Part shown: positions 7,800 through 16,628 of the stretch, piece after piece
Layout of the letters: every line of letters begins with the position of its first letter
How positions within the stretch are numbered: the first letter of the stretch is position 1
Source of the DNA: Candidatus Sulfotelmatobacter kueseliae
GTDB lineage: Bacteria > Acidobacteriota > Terriglobia > Terriglobales > Acidobacteriaceae
DNA: 34,297 nucleotides
Assembly: GCA_900290255.1 (NCBI GenBank)
Contig: OMOD01000024.1
Coordinates: 1-34,297 of the forward strand
Direction of reading: 5' to 3'
Program-made: the position numbers and the translations under genes
The notes under the pieces: generated by a model
What the model saw: only the letters and a program-made list of their open reading frames with translations
The model's database searches: none
What the model was told of the DNA's origin: nothing

Positions 7800-10772
7800 C
7801 TAGTTTCCTTCCGGCTTGAAGATCACGCCCTGGCTGCTGCGGCTGTTCATCACCACCCGCAGCGGCTGGGTGAATTGCAGGTGCCGCACGCATCCTTGCT
7901 CTTCGACCGCAGGCTGTTCGGCCAGCCATTGCCAATCCACCGAGCCTTCGCCGGCATCGGGATTGACCGTGAAGTATCCCACCTGAAACGCGGTCAGATT
8001 CTGAAAGAAATGGCTGCCCTGCGAAGGCGTCACGCGGAAATCGCGGAAGCCGGCTTCGACAATCGCGCGCGCGCCGGCGATTTCGTCCCACTCCACCGGA
8101 ATACCCAGCCAGGGATCATTCGATCCCCAGCGGCCTACGCCGATCAGCAGGTAGGGGCGATTCTCCGCGCTCAGGCTGGCATTGAAGTGCGCCACCGATC
8201 GGGCCACTTGCTGGCTGCGGCTGCGCTCGAAGCGGTGTGAATCCACCACCACAATGTCGTGCAGGTTTTCGATGCGCCCGTTGCCCAGAACTTTTGTGCT
8301 CTGGCACAGCACCTGCGCCGGGTCTACTTCGTCAATGGTGAGGTCTCCCTGATCGCGGGCCAGGGTCAGCGGACGAATCTGCAGGAAGCCGAATTCCGCC
8401 GGCTCGTCGGCGCGCGGCAGGCGGACGGCGAATTCGATCTCCACCGGATTGCCCAGCGCATCTTCTCCGGCCCGCACCAGCACCTCCAGAATTGTGGCCA
8501 GCGGGAAGATGCCGTGCTTGAGCATGGGCGCAAATGTGACCACGCGAGCGCCGGGGCGGCTGGTGCCGTCATAGACGGCATGGTTATCCGCCGAATACGT
8601 TGACGCCACGGGATCCAGCGTACCATCGGACTCGGCCACATCGAGGCCGAAGCGGACTTCGCGCAAATGGCCCGGACCGCCGTGGGGAACGCCGTCCAGT
8701 TCGAGGGCGCAGAACTCGGTCTGGGTGTTGGCCAGAATGTCTTCGACGGAAGAAAACTGCAGCAGATTCCGCGGATAGCGCGGGCAAAAATTCAGGCACC
8801 TGCCGCCATCCACGACCGTGCGGCCCAGGCCCAAAGCCACCGCCGCAATGCCGTCGGCAAACGTCATGGGCGGCACGGGATAGAAATTGTGCGAGCGCAC
8901 CACGCCGGAAAAATCCGGATAAAAGCGCGGCCCGTGAGCCGTGCCCACCACCCGCTGCAGGATCACCGCCATTTTTTCTTCTTCCAAGCGGTAAGGCGTG
9001 GCCCGCACGTAAGCCTTGGTGTGCTGGCTGAAGGTGGAAGCGTAGACGCGCTTGATGGCTTCGGAAAGTTCGTCGAGCCGCACGTCGAGGCCGGCCTGCT
9101 GGTTGCCCAGCATGAAAGTTTCATAGACGCCGGTGAACGGCTGGTATTGCGAATCCTCGAGCAGGCTGGAGGAGCGCACGGCCAGCGGATAATTCACCTC
9201 CGCCAGATATGCCCTCAGGTCTTCCTGCAGGCCGGTGGGCAGCGGAGCGTCGAGAAAGCGCTGCTGGATCTCGGTGTCGTCGTCGCAATGCAGGGCGAAG
9301 TCGCTCAGATTATTTTCCGAGAGAAACTGATCGAACACGTCGGTGGCCAGAACCACGGCGGGCGGCACGGCGATGCGTACCCCCGGAAAGCGGCGGGCGA
9401 TGCGGCGCGTGCGCAGCAGATGCCGCACAAAAGCCAGGCCACGGGCCTTGCCCCCGAGCGATCCCGAACCAATTCGCAGGAAGCTTGATTCCGCAGGCTT
9501 GAAGGTGTCGGCCTTGAAATCTGCAATCAGGACTTCGTTCTGTTCGCGCCGGTAATCGCTGATCGATTCAATCAGGTCGCGGCGCATGTGCTCCGGGCCG
9601 TTGAAGTCCGAGACCTTGCGCGGCCTCAGCTTGGCGGCCAGGGCAAATTCGGTGCGCGCCATCAGCCAGTGGGAAAAGTGATTACGCTGCGCGTGGTACA
9701 TCAGGCTGTCGGCGGCGACGCTTTGCAATTGCTCTTCCAGTTCGTTCAGGTCTTTGGCGCGCGCCACTTCGCTGCGGTCGGGCATGCGGAAAACGAAATC
9801 GCCGAATCCGAAGTGATCGGTGAGAATGCGGCGCAGGTCGTTGAGCAGCGTGGGCGAGCGCTTGCGCAGGAACGAGTAGCCTTCGGCGCTAGCCCGCGGA
9901 AGGAATTCCGGGCGGCTGGTTTGCAAAACGATGGGAACGTCGGCGGCGAGACTCTTGACCAGGCGCGCCAGTTCAAATCCCGCTTCCGGACTCAGCTTGC
10001 CATCCCACGGAAACTCAACGTCCGACACCAGGCCGAAAATGTAGTCCCGATACTGCTCGACCAGCTCCGCCGCTTCTTCAAAATTCGAGGCGAGCACAAT
10101 CTTCGGACGCGCCTGCATCCGCACCAGCTTGTGCGCGACGTTGATGCCTTCCTGAATCACAAGCCGCGACTGCTTGATCAGTTCGGTGTAGAGGACGGGC
10201 AGAAACGACGAGTAATAACGGATGTTGTCTTCCACCACGAGCAGCACCGGCACGCCCATGGCGCGCGTGTCGTGCAGCACGTTGCGCTTGTCTTCGATGT
10301 ACTTGACGATTGCGATCAGGATGCGGGCATTGCCCTGCCAGAGAAAGACGCGGTCAATGTCGGTGACCGGATTGCACGCTACGAAATTCTTGATCTCGCG
10401 ATAGTCGTAACCGAGCACGACCACGGGAACGTCGAGCCCGGCGCGGCGCACTTCGCGGGCCAGCTGTGCGGCGTCCATGTCGCCGACGGCGAGGTTGGTC
10501 ACGATCAGATTGAACTGCGGATTGGCGCGAGCCAGGTCAAGCGCCTCGGCGCAACTGGAAACGTGGGTGATGCCGGGAATCTGCTGCAGGTTCAGGTCGA
10601 GCGATTCGTCGATCAGCAGCTCGTTCAGCCGTCCGTCTTCGCGCAGGATGAACGAGTCGTACAGGCTCGACACCAGAAGGATATTGTGCACCTTGAAGGG
10701 CATCAGATTTTCGAAGCCTTCAAAGCGCTCTTCGGCGTCGAGGATGGGCTCGGTAATGCGCAGCAGAGACAT
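7800..10772 (-). CDS. Double receiver-like domain protein fused to a PEP-synthase/PPDK-type ATP-grasp domain
   Basis: 990 residues from the ATG at 10772 (the frame runs on to 10901, but that part is repeat DNA and the family begins MSLLRITEP). Two response-regulator-like folds come first (about 25-160 and 175-320). The first has Asn where the phospho-acceptor Asp is expected (LIVTNLAVGDMD); the second keeps Asp (LVSDVEFPWDG). From about residue 430 comes the ATP-binding half of phosphoenolpyruvate synthase / pyruvate phosphate dikinase: GSGSLGGKARGLAFV, then PLAVRSSSLLEDSQYQPFTGVYET, and QIRPL towards the end. The phospho-histidine domain and PEP/pyruvate barrel of true PEP synthases are missing, so it cannot make PEP by the known mechanism; it may be a regulated phosphotransferase or sensor. 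It stands alone, with repeats on both sides. No good ribosome-binding site is visible. Confidence 0.8.
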   Translation of the reverse strand: MSLLRITEPILDAEERFEGFENLMPFKVHNILLVSSLYDSFILREDGRLNELLIDESLDLNLQQIPGITHVSSCAEALDLARANPQFNLIVTNLAVGDMDAAQLAREVRRAGLDVPVVVLGYDYREIKNFVACNPVTDIDRVFLWQGNARILIAIVKYIEDKRNVLHDTRAMGVPVLLVVEDNIRYYSSFLPVLYTELIKQSRLVIQEGINVAHKLVRMQARPKIVLASNFEEAAELVEQYRDYIFGLVSDVEFPWDGKLSPEAGFELARLVKSLAADVPIVLQTSRPEFLPRASAEGYSFLRKRSPTLLNDLRRILTDHFGFGDFVFRMPDRSEVARAKDLNELEEQLQSVAADSLMYHAQRNHFSHWLMARTEFALAAKLRPRKVSDFNGPEHMRRDLIESISDYRREQNEVLIADFKADTFKPAESSFLRIGSGSLGGKARGLAFVRHLLRTRRIARRFPGVRIAVPPAVVLATDVFDQFLSENNLSDFALHCDDDTEIQQRFLDAPLPTGLQEDLRAYLAEVNYPLAVRSSSLLEDSQYQPFTGVYETFMLGNQQAGLDVRLDELSEAIKRVYASTFSQHTKAYVRATPYRLEEEKMAVILQRVVGTAHGPRFYPDFSGVVRSHNFYPVPPMTFADGIAAVALGLGRTVVDGGRCLNFCPRYPRNLLQFSSVEDILANTQTEFCALELDGVPHGGPGHLREVRFGLDVAESDGTLDPVASTYSADNHAVYDGTSRPGARVVTFAPMLKHGIFPLATILEVLVRAGEDALGNPVEIEFAVRLPRADEPAEFGFLQIRPLTLARDQGDLTIDEVDPAQVLCQSTKVLGNGRIENLHDIVVVDSHRFERSRSQQVARSVAHFNASLSAENRPYLLIGVGRWGSNDPWLGIPVEWDEIAGARAIVEAGFRDFRVTPSQGSHFFQNLTAFQVGYFTVNPDAGEGSVDWQWLAEQPAVEEQGCVRHLQFTQPLRVVMNSRSSQGVIFKPEGN

Positions 10773-10820
10773 GGGCTTGGCTAACAGGTAATCATACTCG
10801 CGAGGATAGCCTGATATTTG

Positions 10821-10865
10821 TGTGGGGACAGCCGCCCCCGGCTGTCCGGTCGAGCGAAGCTCGAC
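10821..10865. repeat. Double-hairpin repeat (family C), copy 1
   Basis: Two adjacent hairpins, GGACAGCC..GGCTGTCC and GTCGAGC..GCTCGAC, just upstream of the ATP-grasp gene start. The same 45-bp unit occurs in inverted orientation at 20768-20812. It lies within the upstream open frame of the 7800-10772 gene, which argues against translation from the far-upstream start. Confidence 0.75.
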
Positions 10866-10887
10866 GGTTCTAGCCGGAAGGAAAAGG

Positions 10888-11083
10888 GGTGCCGGAGGCA
10901 CCAGCGAAAATAGCCCGCCAGTTCACTGGCGGGAAGGCTGCGAGCAGAGTCCCCTCGTGCCGGAGGCACGACTGAAATACTCCCTATCACTTCATTTCAG
11001 CCTGACCCGGCCTTGAAAGGCCGGGCTATTGTCAGCTGTCCCTCCGGGACAAGGCGAGCCATTGTCACTCGTCCCTGGAACGA
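10888..11083. repeat. Hairpin cluster (family B), second cluster
   Basis: A run of short hairpins: GGTGCC/GGCACC (10888-10902), CCCGCCAGT/ACTGGCGGG with an AATAGCCC tag (10909-10933), CGTGCC/GGCACG (about 10950-10965), CCCGGCCTT/AAGGCCGGG with GGGCTATTGTC (11006-11033) and GTCCC/GGGAC (about 11038-11052). Each stem differs in sequence from the equivalent stem elsewhere but remains paired. No coding signal. Confidence 0.8.
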
Positions 11084-11107
11084 AGTTGCAGACGTCAGCT
11101 GGCCTGA

Positions 11108-11251
11108 TCAGATCAAAGCACTGGGGAGCGCGAGTTTCTTGCGATTCATCGGTGCGCAGAAAATCTCCGGGCGGCTCGCTTCGTGGAATGCCCTGCGCTG
11201 AGCGTCAGAAAGCGCAGCGCGAACTTTCTGGACCTCGGCCATACCGAACAT
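11108..11251 (-). pseudogene. Possible C-terminal gene remnant or very small ORF
   Basis: A 47-codon frame from ATG 11251, open upstream to a TAG at 11306-11308. It reads MFGMAEVQKVRAALS and ends RKKLALPSALI; codon choice looks protein-like (GC-rich third positions) and residues before the ATG also look coding (RFNLPLERAQIDL). That pattern suits the tail of a decayed longer gene better than an intact peptide. I do not recognise the family. There is no ribosome-binding site. Confidence 0.25.
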
Positions 11252-11326
11252 CAGATCGATTTGGGCGCGCTCCAGCGGCAGGTTAAATCGATTTAATGAG
11301 CGAATCTAAGTTGTTGTTTATAAACA

Positions 11327-11393
11327 CGTTACAGCGATTTCTTTACACAGGACTTCAAGTCAGTAACTCACTAGGTTTCAGTCGCTTGTAACG
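11327..11393. repeat. AT-richer inverted repeat, about 67 bp
   Basis: CGTTACAGCGA (11327-11337) is repeated in inverted form as TCGCTTGTAACG (11382-11393), with one base of difference. The stretch 11285-11395 is noticeably AT-richer than its surroundings, including TTGTTGTTTATAAACA. It could be a small mobile-element scar or recombination site; nothing here decides. Confidence 0.4.
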
Positions 11394-11395
11394 AT

Positions 11396-11417
11396 GTTGC
11401 ACCATTTGTGGTGCAAC
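11396..11417. repeat. Perfect 9-bp stem hairpin
   Basis: GTTGCACCA-TTTG-TGGTGCAAC, directly after the inverted repeat ending at 11393. There is no T-tract, so a classical terminator is unlikely. The stem sequence is unlike the other repeat families in the window. Confidence 0.55.
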
Positions 11418-11501
11418 AGGTAGCCGGTCGAGGTCTTGACTTTTGTGGCTGCGGGAAAGGGCACTGGATTTTCGTTGGACGCCCGAGATGAAAGTCAAAA
11501 T

Positions 11502-11537
11502 CCCCACCCTTGCCGCAAAAGCGCGACAAGGATGGGG
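11502..11537. repeat. Inverted repeat of the CCCCACCCTTG type
   Basis: CCCCACCCTTGCCGC is mirrored by GCGACAAGGATGGGG across a short spacer, 80 bases from the end of gdhA. A related segment with CCCACCC ... GGGGTGGGG lies at 21838-21867. Flanking text (GTCTTGACTTTTGTGG and GATGAAAGTCAAAATC) is also partly inverted, so the full element may span about 11430-11560. Confidence 0.5.
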
Positions 11538-11585
11538 CACCCGTTTCATCGTTACTGCATGTAACTGCCGGGCTTCGCCCGGCTG

Positions 11586-11605
11586 GGCGGACGAGGGCGT
11601 CCGCC
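11586..11605 (-). terminator. Hairpin downstream of gdhA, possible terminator
   Basis: GGCGGACG-AGGG-CGTCCGCC forms a perfect 8-bp GC stem starting 13 bases beyond the gdhA stop codon. No T-run follows on the minus strand, so it would be a non-canonical terminator or a transcript-stabilising hairpin. The same stem text recurs in the inverted repeat at 23465-23526, so it may simply be a repeat that landed here. Confidence 0.35.
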
Positions 11606-11618
11606 CCTCCACGAGCTA

Positions 11619-13055
<1,437 letters not shown>

Positions 13056-13105
13056 TCATTCTCTTCTTCCATAAAGAAGTGGCAGTGACGTATCGCACCG
13101 GTGGG

Positions 13106-13121
13106 GGTGATTGGCGTCACG
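13106..13121 (-). promoter_or_regulatory. CRP/FNR-family binding site upstream of gdhA
   Basis: GGTGATTGGCGTCACG fits GTGA-N6-TCAC and shares the TTGG core with the site upstream of the universal stress protein (20622-20637). Its centre is 100.5 bp from the gdhA ATG. A CATTAT (-10-like) sits at 13043-13048, which would place the site further upstream of the promoter than in the other three cases. Confidence 0.5.
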
Positions 13122-13231
13122 CGGTGTGGATGTGGCATGGAATGAATAAGATACGGGGACCGTTGTGGGCTATTCGGGTAATTCTGCGGGTACCTCCAGC
13201 ATCACGCGGCGCGCATGGTAGGTTTTCGGTG

Positions 13232-13265
13232 TGCAATCATTGATTGCAGTGCTATCATTGATAGC
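13232..13265. promoter_or_regulatory. Twin-palindrome operator of the toxin-antitoxin genes
   Basis: Two perfect inverted repeats stand side by side: TGCAATC-ATT-GATTGCA (13232-13248) and GCTATC-ATT-GATAGC (13251-13265). Both have an ATT spacer and a core (A)TC-ATT-GA(T), and their centres are 18 bp apart. The second ends on the base before the antitoxin ATG. This fits autorepression by a ribbon-helix-helix antitoxin, which binds inverted repeats at its own promoter. Because the operator abuts the start codon there is no room for a ribosome-binding site, which suggests a leaderless or very short-leader transcript. Confidence 0.8.
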
Positions 13266-13520
13266 ATGCCAAGCATTACCATCCGAAACCTGGAACAGGA
13301 CACGAAACGCAAGCTCAAGATCCGCGCGGCCACGAATGGGCGGTCCATGGAGCAGGAGGCACGCGAAATCCTGAAGAGTGCGCTGGCCCAGACCTCGAGG
13401 AAACAGTCCAATCTCGCCGAGCGTATTCGCGCCATCTTCGGTCCGCTGGGAGGAGTGGAACTGGAGCGCCTGGCACGGGAACCCGTACGCGATCCAGATT
13501 GGCTCAGTGAGGGGGAGTAG
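13266..13520 (+). CDS. FitA-like ribbon-helix-helix antitoxin
   Basis: 84 residues, from the ATG immediately after the twin palindrome (a longer frame from 13215 would run through the operator and is rejected). The N terminus MPSITIRNLEQDTKRKLKIR is the beta strand and first helix of the ribbon-helix-helix fold; RSMEQEAREILKSAL is the second helix, with the SMEQE(A)RE signature of the FitA/VapB group. The C-terminal tail would wrap around a PIN toxin and block its active site. The DNA-bound complex is expected to repress this promoter. Its toxin partner begins 174 bp downstream rather than overlapping, because a palindromic repeat lies between them. Confidence 0.9.
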   Translation: MPSITIRNLEQDTKRKLKIRAATNGRSMEQEAREILKSALAQTSRKQSNLAERIRAIFGPLGGVELERLAREPVRDPDWLSEGE

Positions 13521-13525
13521 AGAGT

Positions 13526-13684
13526 TTCACCACGGAGGCACAGAGACACGGAGAGAGAATTGTTGAATCCTGATTGTTGATTGATGAATGACAACCCTGA
13601 GCTTCCGGTAGCGGTTCTCATTCAGCAATCAAAAATCAACAATGAGTATTTGCGTTCTCTGTGACTCCGTGTCTCCGTGGTAAG
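13526..13684. repeat. Large palindromic element (family E) inside the toxin-antitoxin operon
   Basis: About 159 bp. The outer arms match in inverted orientation (left TTTCACCACGGAGGCACAG, right CTGTGACTCCGTGTCTCCG through GTGGTAAGAA), and inner arms also pair (GATTGTTGATTGATGAATGA against CTCATTCAGCAATCAAAAAT and following bases). A second copy of the outer arms is at 19333-19434. It encodes nothing and would fold into a long hairpin in the antitoxin-toxin mRNA, ending 10 bases before the toxin start codon. Confidence 0.8.
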
Positions 13685-13694
13685 AATTTGCGCG

Positions 13695-14114
13695 ATGATC
13701 ATTCTCGATACCAATGTCGTTTGCGAACTGATGCGCCCGGCGCCGGAGCCGCGCGTACTGCACTGGTTCAGCAGTCAGGCGGCGGAGGACCTGCACGTCA
13801 CCGCCGTGACGATGGCGGAAATTTTTTACGGCATCGAGCTCATCTCCGTAAGCCGGCGCCGCGACGCACTTCGCGCGGCTGCCGAAAAGATGTTCGGCGG
13901 CGCGTTCGCGGATCACATTCTGACCTATGAGGACCGAGCCGCCCGTGCGTTCGCGCAGATCGCGTCCTCTCGCCGCCGGCAAGGGAAACCGATGTCTGGT
14001 TTCGAGGCGCAGATCGCGGCGATCGCGCGGGTTCATGGAGCAACGCTGGCCACACGCAACCCTTATGTTTTCGAAGGATGCGGGGTGAGGCTGGTGAATC
14101 CGTGGGAGGGGTGA
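13695..14114 (+). CDS. FitB/VapC-like PIN-domain toxin (possibly with an altered active site)
   Basis: 139 residues from the ATG at 13695 (MIILDTNVVCELMRP). PIN domains are Mg-dependent ribonucleases that cut tRNA, rRNA or mRNA when the antitoxin is lost. The first acidic residue (Asp5 in LDTNV) and the second (Glu in TMAEIFYGIE) are present. The third, normally Asp in FDAQIAAIA, is Glu here (FEAQIAAIA). The usual TRNxxDFEG is TRNPYVFEG, so the Asp after TRN is gone. The end, VRLVNPWEG, is typical of FitB relatives. It has no ribosome-binding site, and translation may depend on the antitoxin transcript and the hairpin in front of it. It may be attenuated or inactive; the fold itself is clear. 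Confidence 0.85.
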   Translation: MIILDTNVVCELMRPAPEPRVLHWFSSQAAEDLHVTAVTMAEIFYGIELISVSRRRDALRAAAEKMFGGAFADHILTYEDRAARAFAQIASSRRRQGKPMSGFEAQIAAIARVHGATLATRNPYVFEGCGVRLVNPWEG

Positions 14115-14182
14115 AAGCTGCGCCGGTCGCGCTTCTAGACCCAAAGCGAATGACCTATGTGGTGAGTGAGTGGAAAGACGAC

Positions 14183-14379
14183 GGTGCCGGAGGCACCTCC
14201 GAAAGTAGCCCGCCAGTTTACTGGCGGGAAGACTCCGCACCATGGAACCTCGTGCCGGAGGCACGATTGAAACGGCGCGCCGCTGCCTTTCAGCCGTCCC
14301 TAACGGGCCGGGCTGATCTCAACGGCGGCAACCCGGCGTTGGAAACGCCGGGCTATTGTCAATCGTCCCTTCGGGACGA
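14183..14379. repeat. Hairpin cluster (family B), third cluster
   Basis: Between the convergent PIN gene and hypE: GGTGCC/GGCACC (14183-14197), CCCGCCAGT/ACTGGCGGG with AGTAGCCC tag (14204-14228), CGTGCC/GGCACG (about 14241-14257), CCCGGCGTT/AACGCCGGG with GGGCTATTGTC (14332-14360), and TCGTCCC/GGGACGA (14363-14379). The order of modules closely parallels 10888-11083. The last hairpin ends 7 bases from the hypE stop codon. Confidence 0.8.
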
Positions 14380-14386
14380 AGTGCAT

Positions 14387-15556
14387 CTAGCAGATTCTCG
14401 GCAGCTGTTCCCCGCTCAGCATGTCCACCACCCGATTGCCGCCGATGCGGCTTTGCAGAACGACGGTGCGGCCGGGGCTCTCTTCCACTTTTCCTATGCG
14501 GACGGATGCTCGCGACACCTCGACTTTCTTCAGAACGTCAAGCGCGGCGTTGGCTTGCGCTTCTGGGACGAATACGGCGAAGCGGCCTTCGTTGGCCACG
14601 TACAGCGGATCAAGGCCGAGGATTTCGCAGGCGCCCTCGACGACTTCGTCGACCGGAATGAGCGTTTCCTCCAGCTTGATGCAGACATTCCGGTCGCCGG
14701 CGATCTCGTTCAACGTTGTCGCCAGGCCGCCGCGGGTCAGGTCGCGCAGACAGTGAATTTCAATTCCCGCATTGAGCAGCGCTTCGACCGCGGGCCAGAC
14801 GCTGGCCGTATCACTGAGAATCGGCGATTCGAACGCGAGGCCTTCGCGCACGGAAAGAATGGCGATGCCGTGGCGGCCGAGGTCTCCGCTGACGATGACG
14901 GCGTCGCCGGGCTGGACTGAGGCCGGGCCGATGGCAGCCAACGGTCTTCCCTCAGGGGCTAAAGCCCCCGTTTTTCTTGGCTGCTGATGGCGCGGCTGAA
15001 GCCGCGCCCTTTCAGAGCCATTTATGAGCCCAGCTCCGGACTCGACGACGCCGATCCCGGAGGTGTTGATGAAAATGCCGTCGCCTTTGCCCTTGTCCAC
15101 GACTTTGGTGTCGCCGGTCACGAGTTGCACGCCGGCTTTGGCCGCGGCTTCCCGAATGGACTTCACCACGATGCGCAGCGTTTCCATCTCGAGACCTTCT
15201 TCCAGAATGAACCCGGCACTCAAGTACAAAGGCCGCGCGCCGCACATGGCGAGATCGTTCACCGTGCCGTTGACGGCGAGGTCGCCGATATTGCCGCCGG
15301 GGAAAATCAGCGGCCGTACGACGAAGGAATCGGTGGTGAAGGCGAGGCGCGAGCCGGGCGTCAATCCATCGATAGGCAGAACGGCGCCGTCGTGACGCTG
15401 GTCGAGGGCGGGGTTCGAGAATGCGGGAAGAAAAATCTTTTCGATGAGCTGGTGTGTGAGCCGTCCGCCGCCGCCGTGGGCCAGAACGATGCGATCGTCA
15501 GCGACTCGCGGGACTGGGCAGCTCAGAGTGAACGTCGTGGGTTTGCCGTCTGCCAT
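14387..15556 (-). CDS. hypE: Hydrogenase maturation protein HypE with an in-frame repeat-derived insert
   Basis: 389 residues, longer than the usual ~340. HypE dehydrates the thiocarboxamide that HypF places on its C-terminal cysteine and delivers cyanide to the HypC-HypD iron centre of [NiFe] hydrogenases. The signatures are [16 protein letters not shown] near the start, [20 protein letters not shown], the AIR-synthase-like fold throughout, and the essential C-terminal end PRIC with the terminal Cys. Residues about 177-205 (reading [20 protein letters not shown] and flanks) have no counterpart in the family and are encoded by a family A repeat at 14952-15028. The insert falls between GIGVVESGA and [15 protein letters not shown], a surface loop before the C-terminal domain. 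The only ATG gives a 59-base overlap with hypD. Confidence 0.92.
   Translation of the reverse strand: MADGKPTTFTLSCPVPRVADDRIVLAHGGGGRLTHQLIEKIFLPAFSNPALDQRHDGAVLPIDGLTPGSRLAFTTDSFVVRPLIFPGGNIGDLAVNGTVNDLAMCGARPLYLSAGFILEEGLEMETLRIVVKSIREAAAKAGVQLVTGDTKVVDKGKGDGIFINTSGIGVVESGAGLINGSERARLQPRHQQPRKTGALAPEGRPLAAIGPASVQPGDAVIVSGDLGRHGIAILSVREGLAFESPILSDTASVWPAVEALLNAGIEIHCLRDLTRGGLATTLNEIAGDRNVCIKLEETLIPVDEVVEGACEILGLDPLYVANEGRFAVFVPEAQANAALDVLKKVEVSRASVRIGKVEESPGRTVVLQSRIGGNRVVDMLSGEQLPRIC
14952..15028. repeat. Family A repeat inserted within hypE
   Basis: The run TCAGGGGCTAAAGCCC, then CGGCTGAAGCCG, then CATTTATGAG matches the intergenic element at 1598-1720 in the same order, but here it lies inside the hypE reading frame without breaking it. 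The left outer inverted repeat seen at 1598 is missing here. On the coding strand it is read as Ala/Arg/Pro/Gly-rich sequence. Confidence 0.8.
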
Positions 15557-16628
15557 AGTGGTAATAGGCCGCGCAGGCGCCTTCTGACGATACCATGGGA
15601 GCGCCCAGCGGATTCTCCGGCGTGCACTTCACGGCAAATGCCGGGCAGTCGTGAGGCTTCTTGAGGCCTTGCAGAATCAGTCCGGCAATGCACTCCGGAG
15701 ATTCGTGCGCCGGTTCGCCGGAGAACGGGAAGCGCCGGTTGGCGTCGTATTTCTGGAAGCGTCCGCGCAACTGGAAGCCGCTGGCCGGAATCTCGCCCAA
15801 ACCGCGCCACTGCCGCGGGGTGATCTCGAACACTTCGGCGATGCGCTCCTGCGCGGGGCGATTCCCTTCCCGCCGAACCGCGCGGCTGTACTGGTTTTCG
15901 ACCTCGTGGCGGCCTTCCTCGAGCTGAGTCACAGTCATGAGAATGCCTTCGAGCAGGTCGAGCGGCTCGAATCCAGTTACGACGATCGGAACGTTGTAAC
16001 GCGCCGCGATCGGGATGTATTCCTCGAAGCCCATGACGGTGCAGACGTGACCGGCGGCGAGAAATCCCTGGACGACGCAACTGTCGGAGGACAGCAGCGC
16101 CTCCATGGCGGGAGGGACCAGCACGTGGGAAACGAGCAGCGAGAAATTCTCCACGCGGTCGTGATCAGCCTGCCACGCGGCCATGGCGTTAGCGGGAGCC
16201 GTGGTTTCGAAACCGACGGCGAAGAAAACGACTTGCCGATCCGGATTGGTCTTCGCCAGTTTCAGCGCGTCGAGCGGCGAATAGACGATGCGCACGTCGG
16301 CGCCTTCGGCCTTCACGTCGAACAGGCTCTTCGACGAGCCGGGCACGCGCAGCATGTCGCCGAAGGAAGAGAAAATTACATCTGGGCGTTGGGCGATGGC
16401 GACTGCCTTGTCGATCAGTTCGATCGGCGTGACGCAGACCGGGCAGCCGGGGCCGTGCACCAGCGTGATTTCGCGCGGCAGCAAGTCCTCCAAGCCGCTC
16501 TTGACGATGGTGTGAGTCTGGCCGCCGCAGATTTCCATGATCGTCCAGGGGCGCGTGACTTTGGCGCGGATGGCCTGGGCGAGTTGCTCGGCGGCCTTCT
16601 GGTCGCGATATTCACTGAGGAATTTCAC
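15498..16628 (-). CDS. hypD: Hydrogenase maturation protein HypD
   Basis: 376 residues, full family length. HypD is the [4Fe-4S] scaffold on which, together with HypC, the Fe(CN)2CO unit of [NiFe] hydrogenase is assembled. The motifs are [19 protein letters not shown] near residue 30-50 and [10 protein letters not shown] at about 70-80, then [10 protein letters not shown], and the C-terminal cysteines ([18 protein letters not shown]) that bind the cluster. It overlaps hypC by 17 bases upstream and hypE by 59 bases downstream, consistent with tight co-translation. The last ~15 residues beyond YYHYGR are extra and lie within the overlap with hypE. Confidence 0.95.
   Translation of the reverse strand: MKFLSEYRDQKAAEQLAQAIRAKVTRPWTIMEICGGQTHTIVKSGLEDLLPREITLVHGPGCPVCVTPIELIDKAVAIAQRPDVIFSSFGDMLRVPGSSKSLFDVKAEGADVRIVYSPLDALKLAKTNPDRQVVFFAVGFETTAPANAMAAWQADHDRVENFSLLVSHVLVPPAMEALLSSDSCVVQGFLAAGHVCTVMGFEEYIPIAARYNVPIVVTGFEPLDLLEGILMTVTQLEEGRHEVENQYSRAVRREGNRPAQERIAEVFEITPRQWRGLGEIPASGFQLRGRFQKYDANRRFPFSGEPAHESPECIAGLILQGLKKPHDCPAFAVKCTPENPLGAPMVSSEGACAAYYHYGRRQTHDVHSELPSPASR

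Noticed and set aside
10773..10901. N-terminal extension of the ATP-grasp protein
   Set aside because: It would translate the family C repeat; the conserved N terminus begins at 10772.
10888..11083. Possible CRISPR array
   Set aside because: Units are short self-complementary hairpins of differing stem sequence and irregular spacing, not identical direct repeats with unique spacers; no cas genes.
13215..13265. Upstream start for the antitoxin gene
   Set aside because: It would place both perfect palindromes in the coding region and add 17 residues foreign to the ribbon-helix-helix family.
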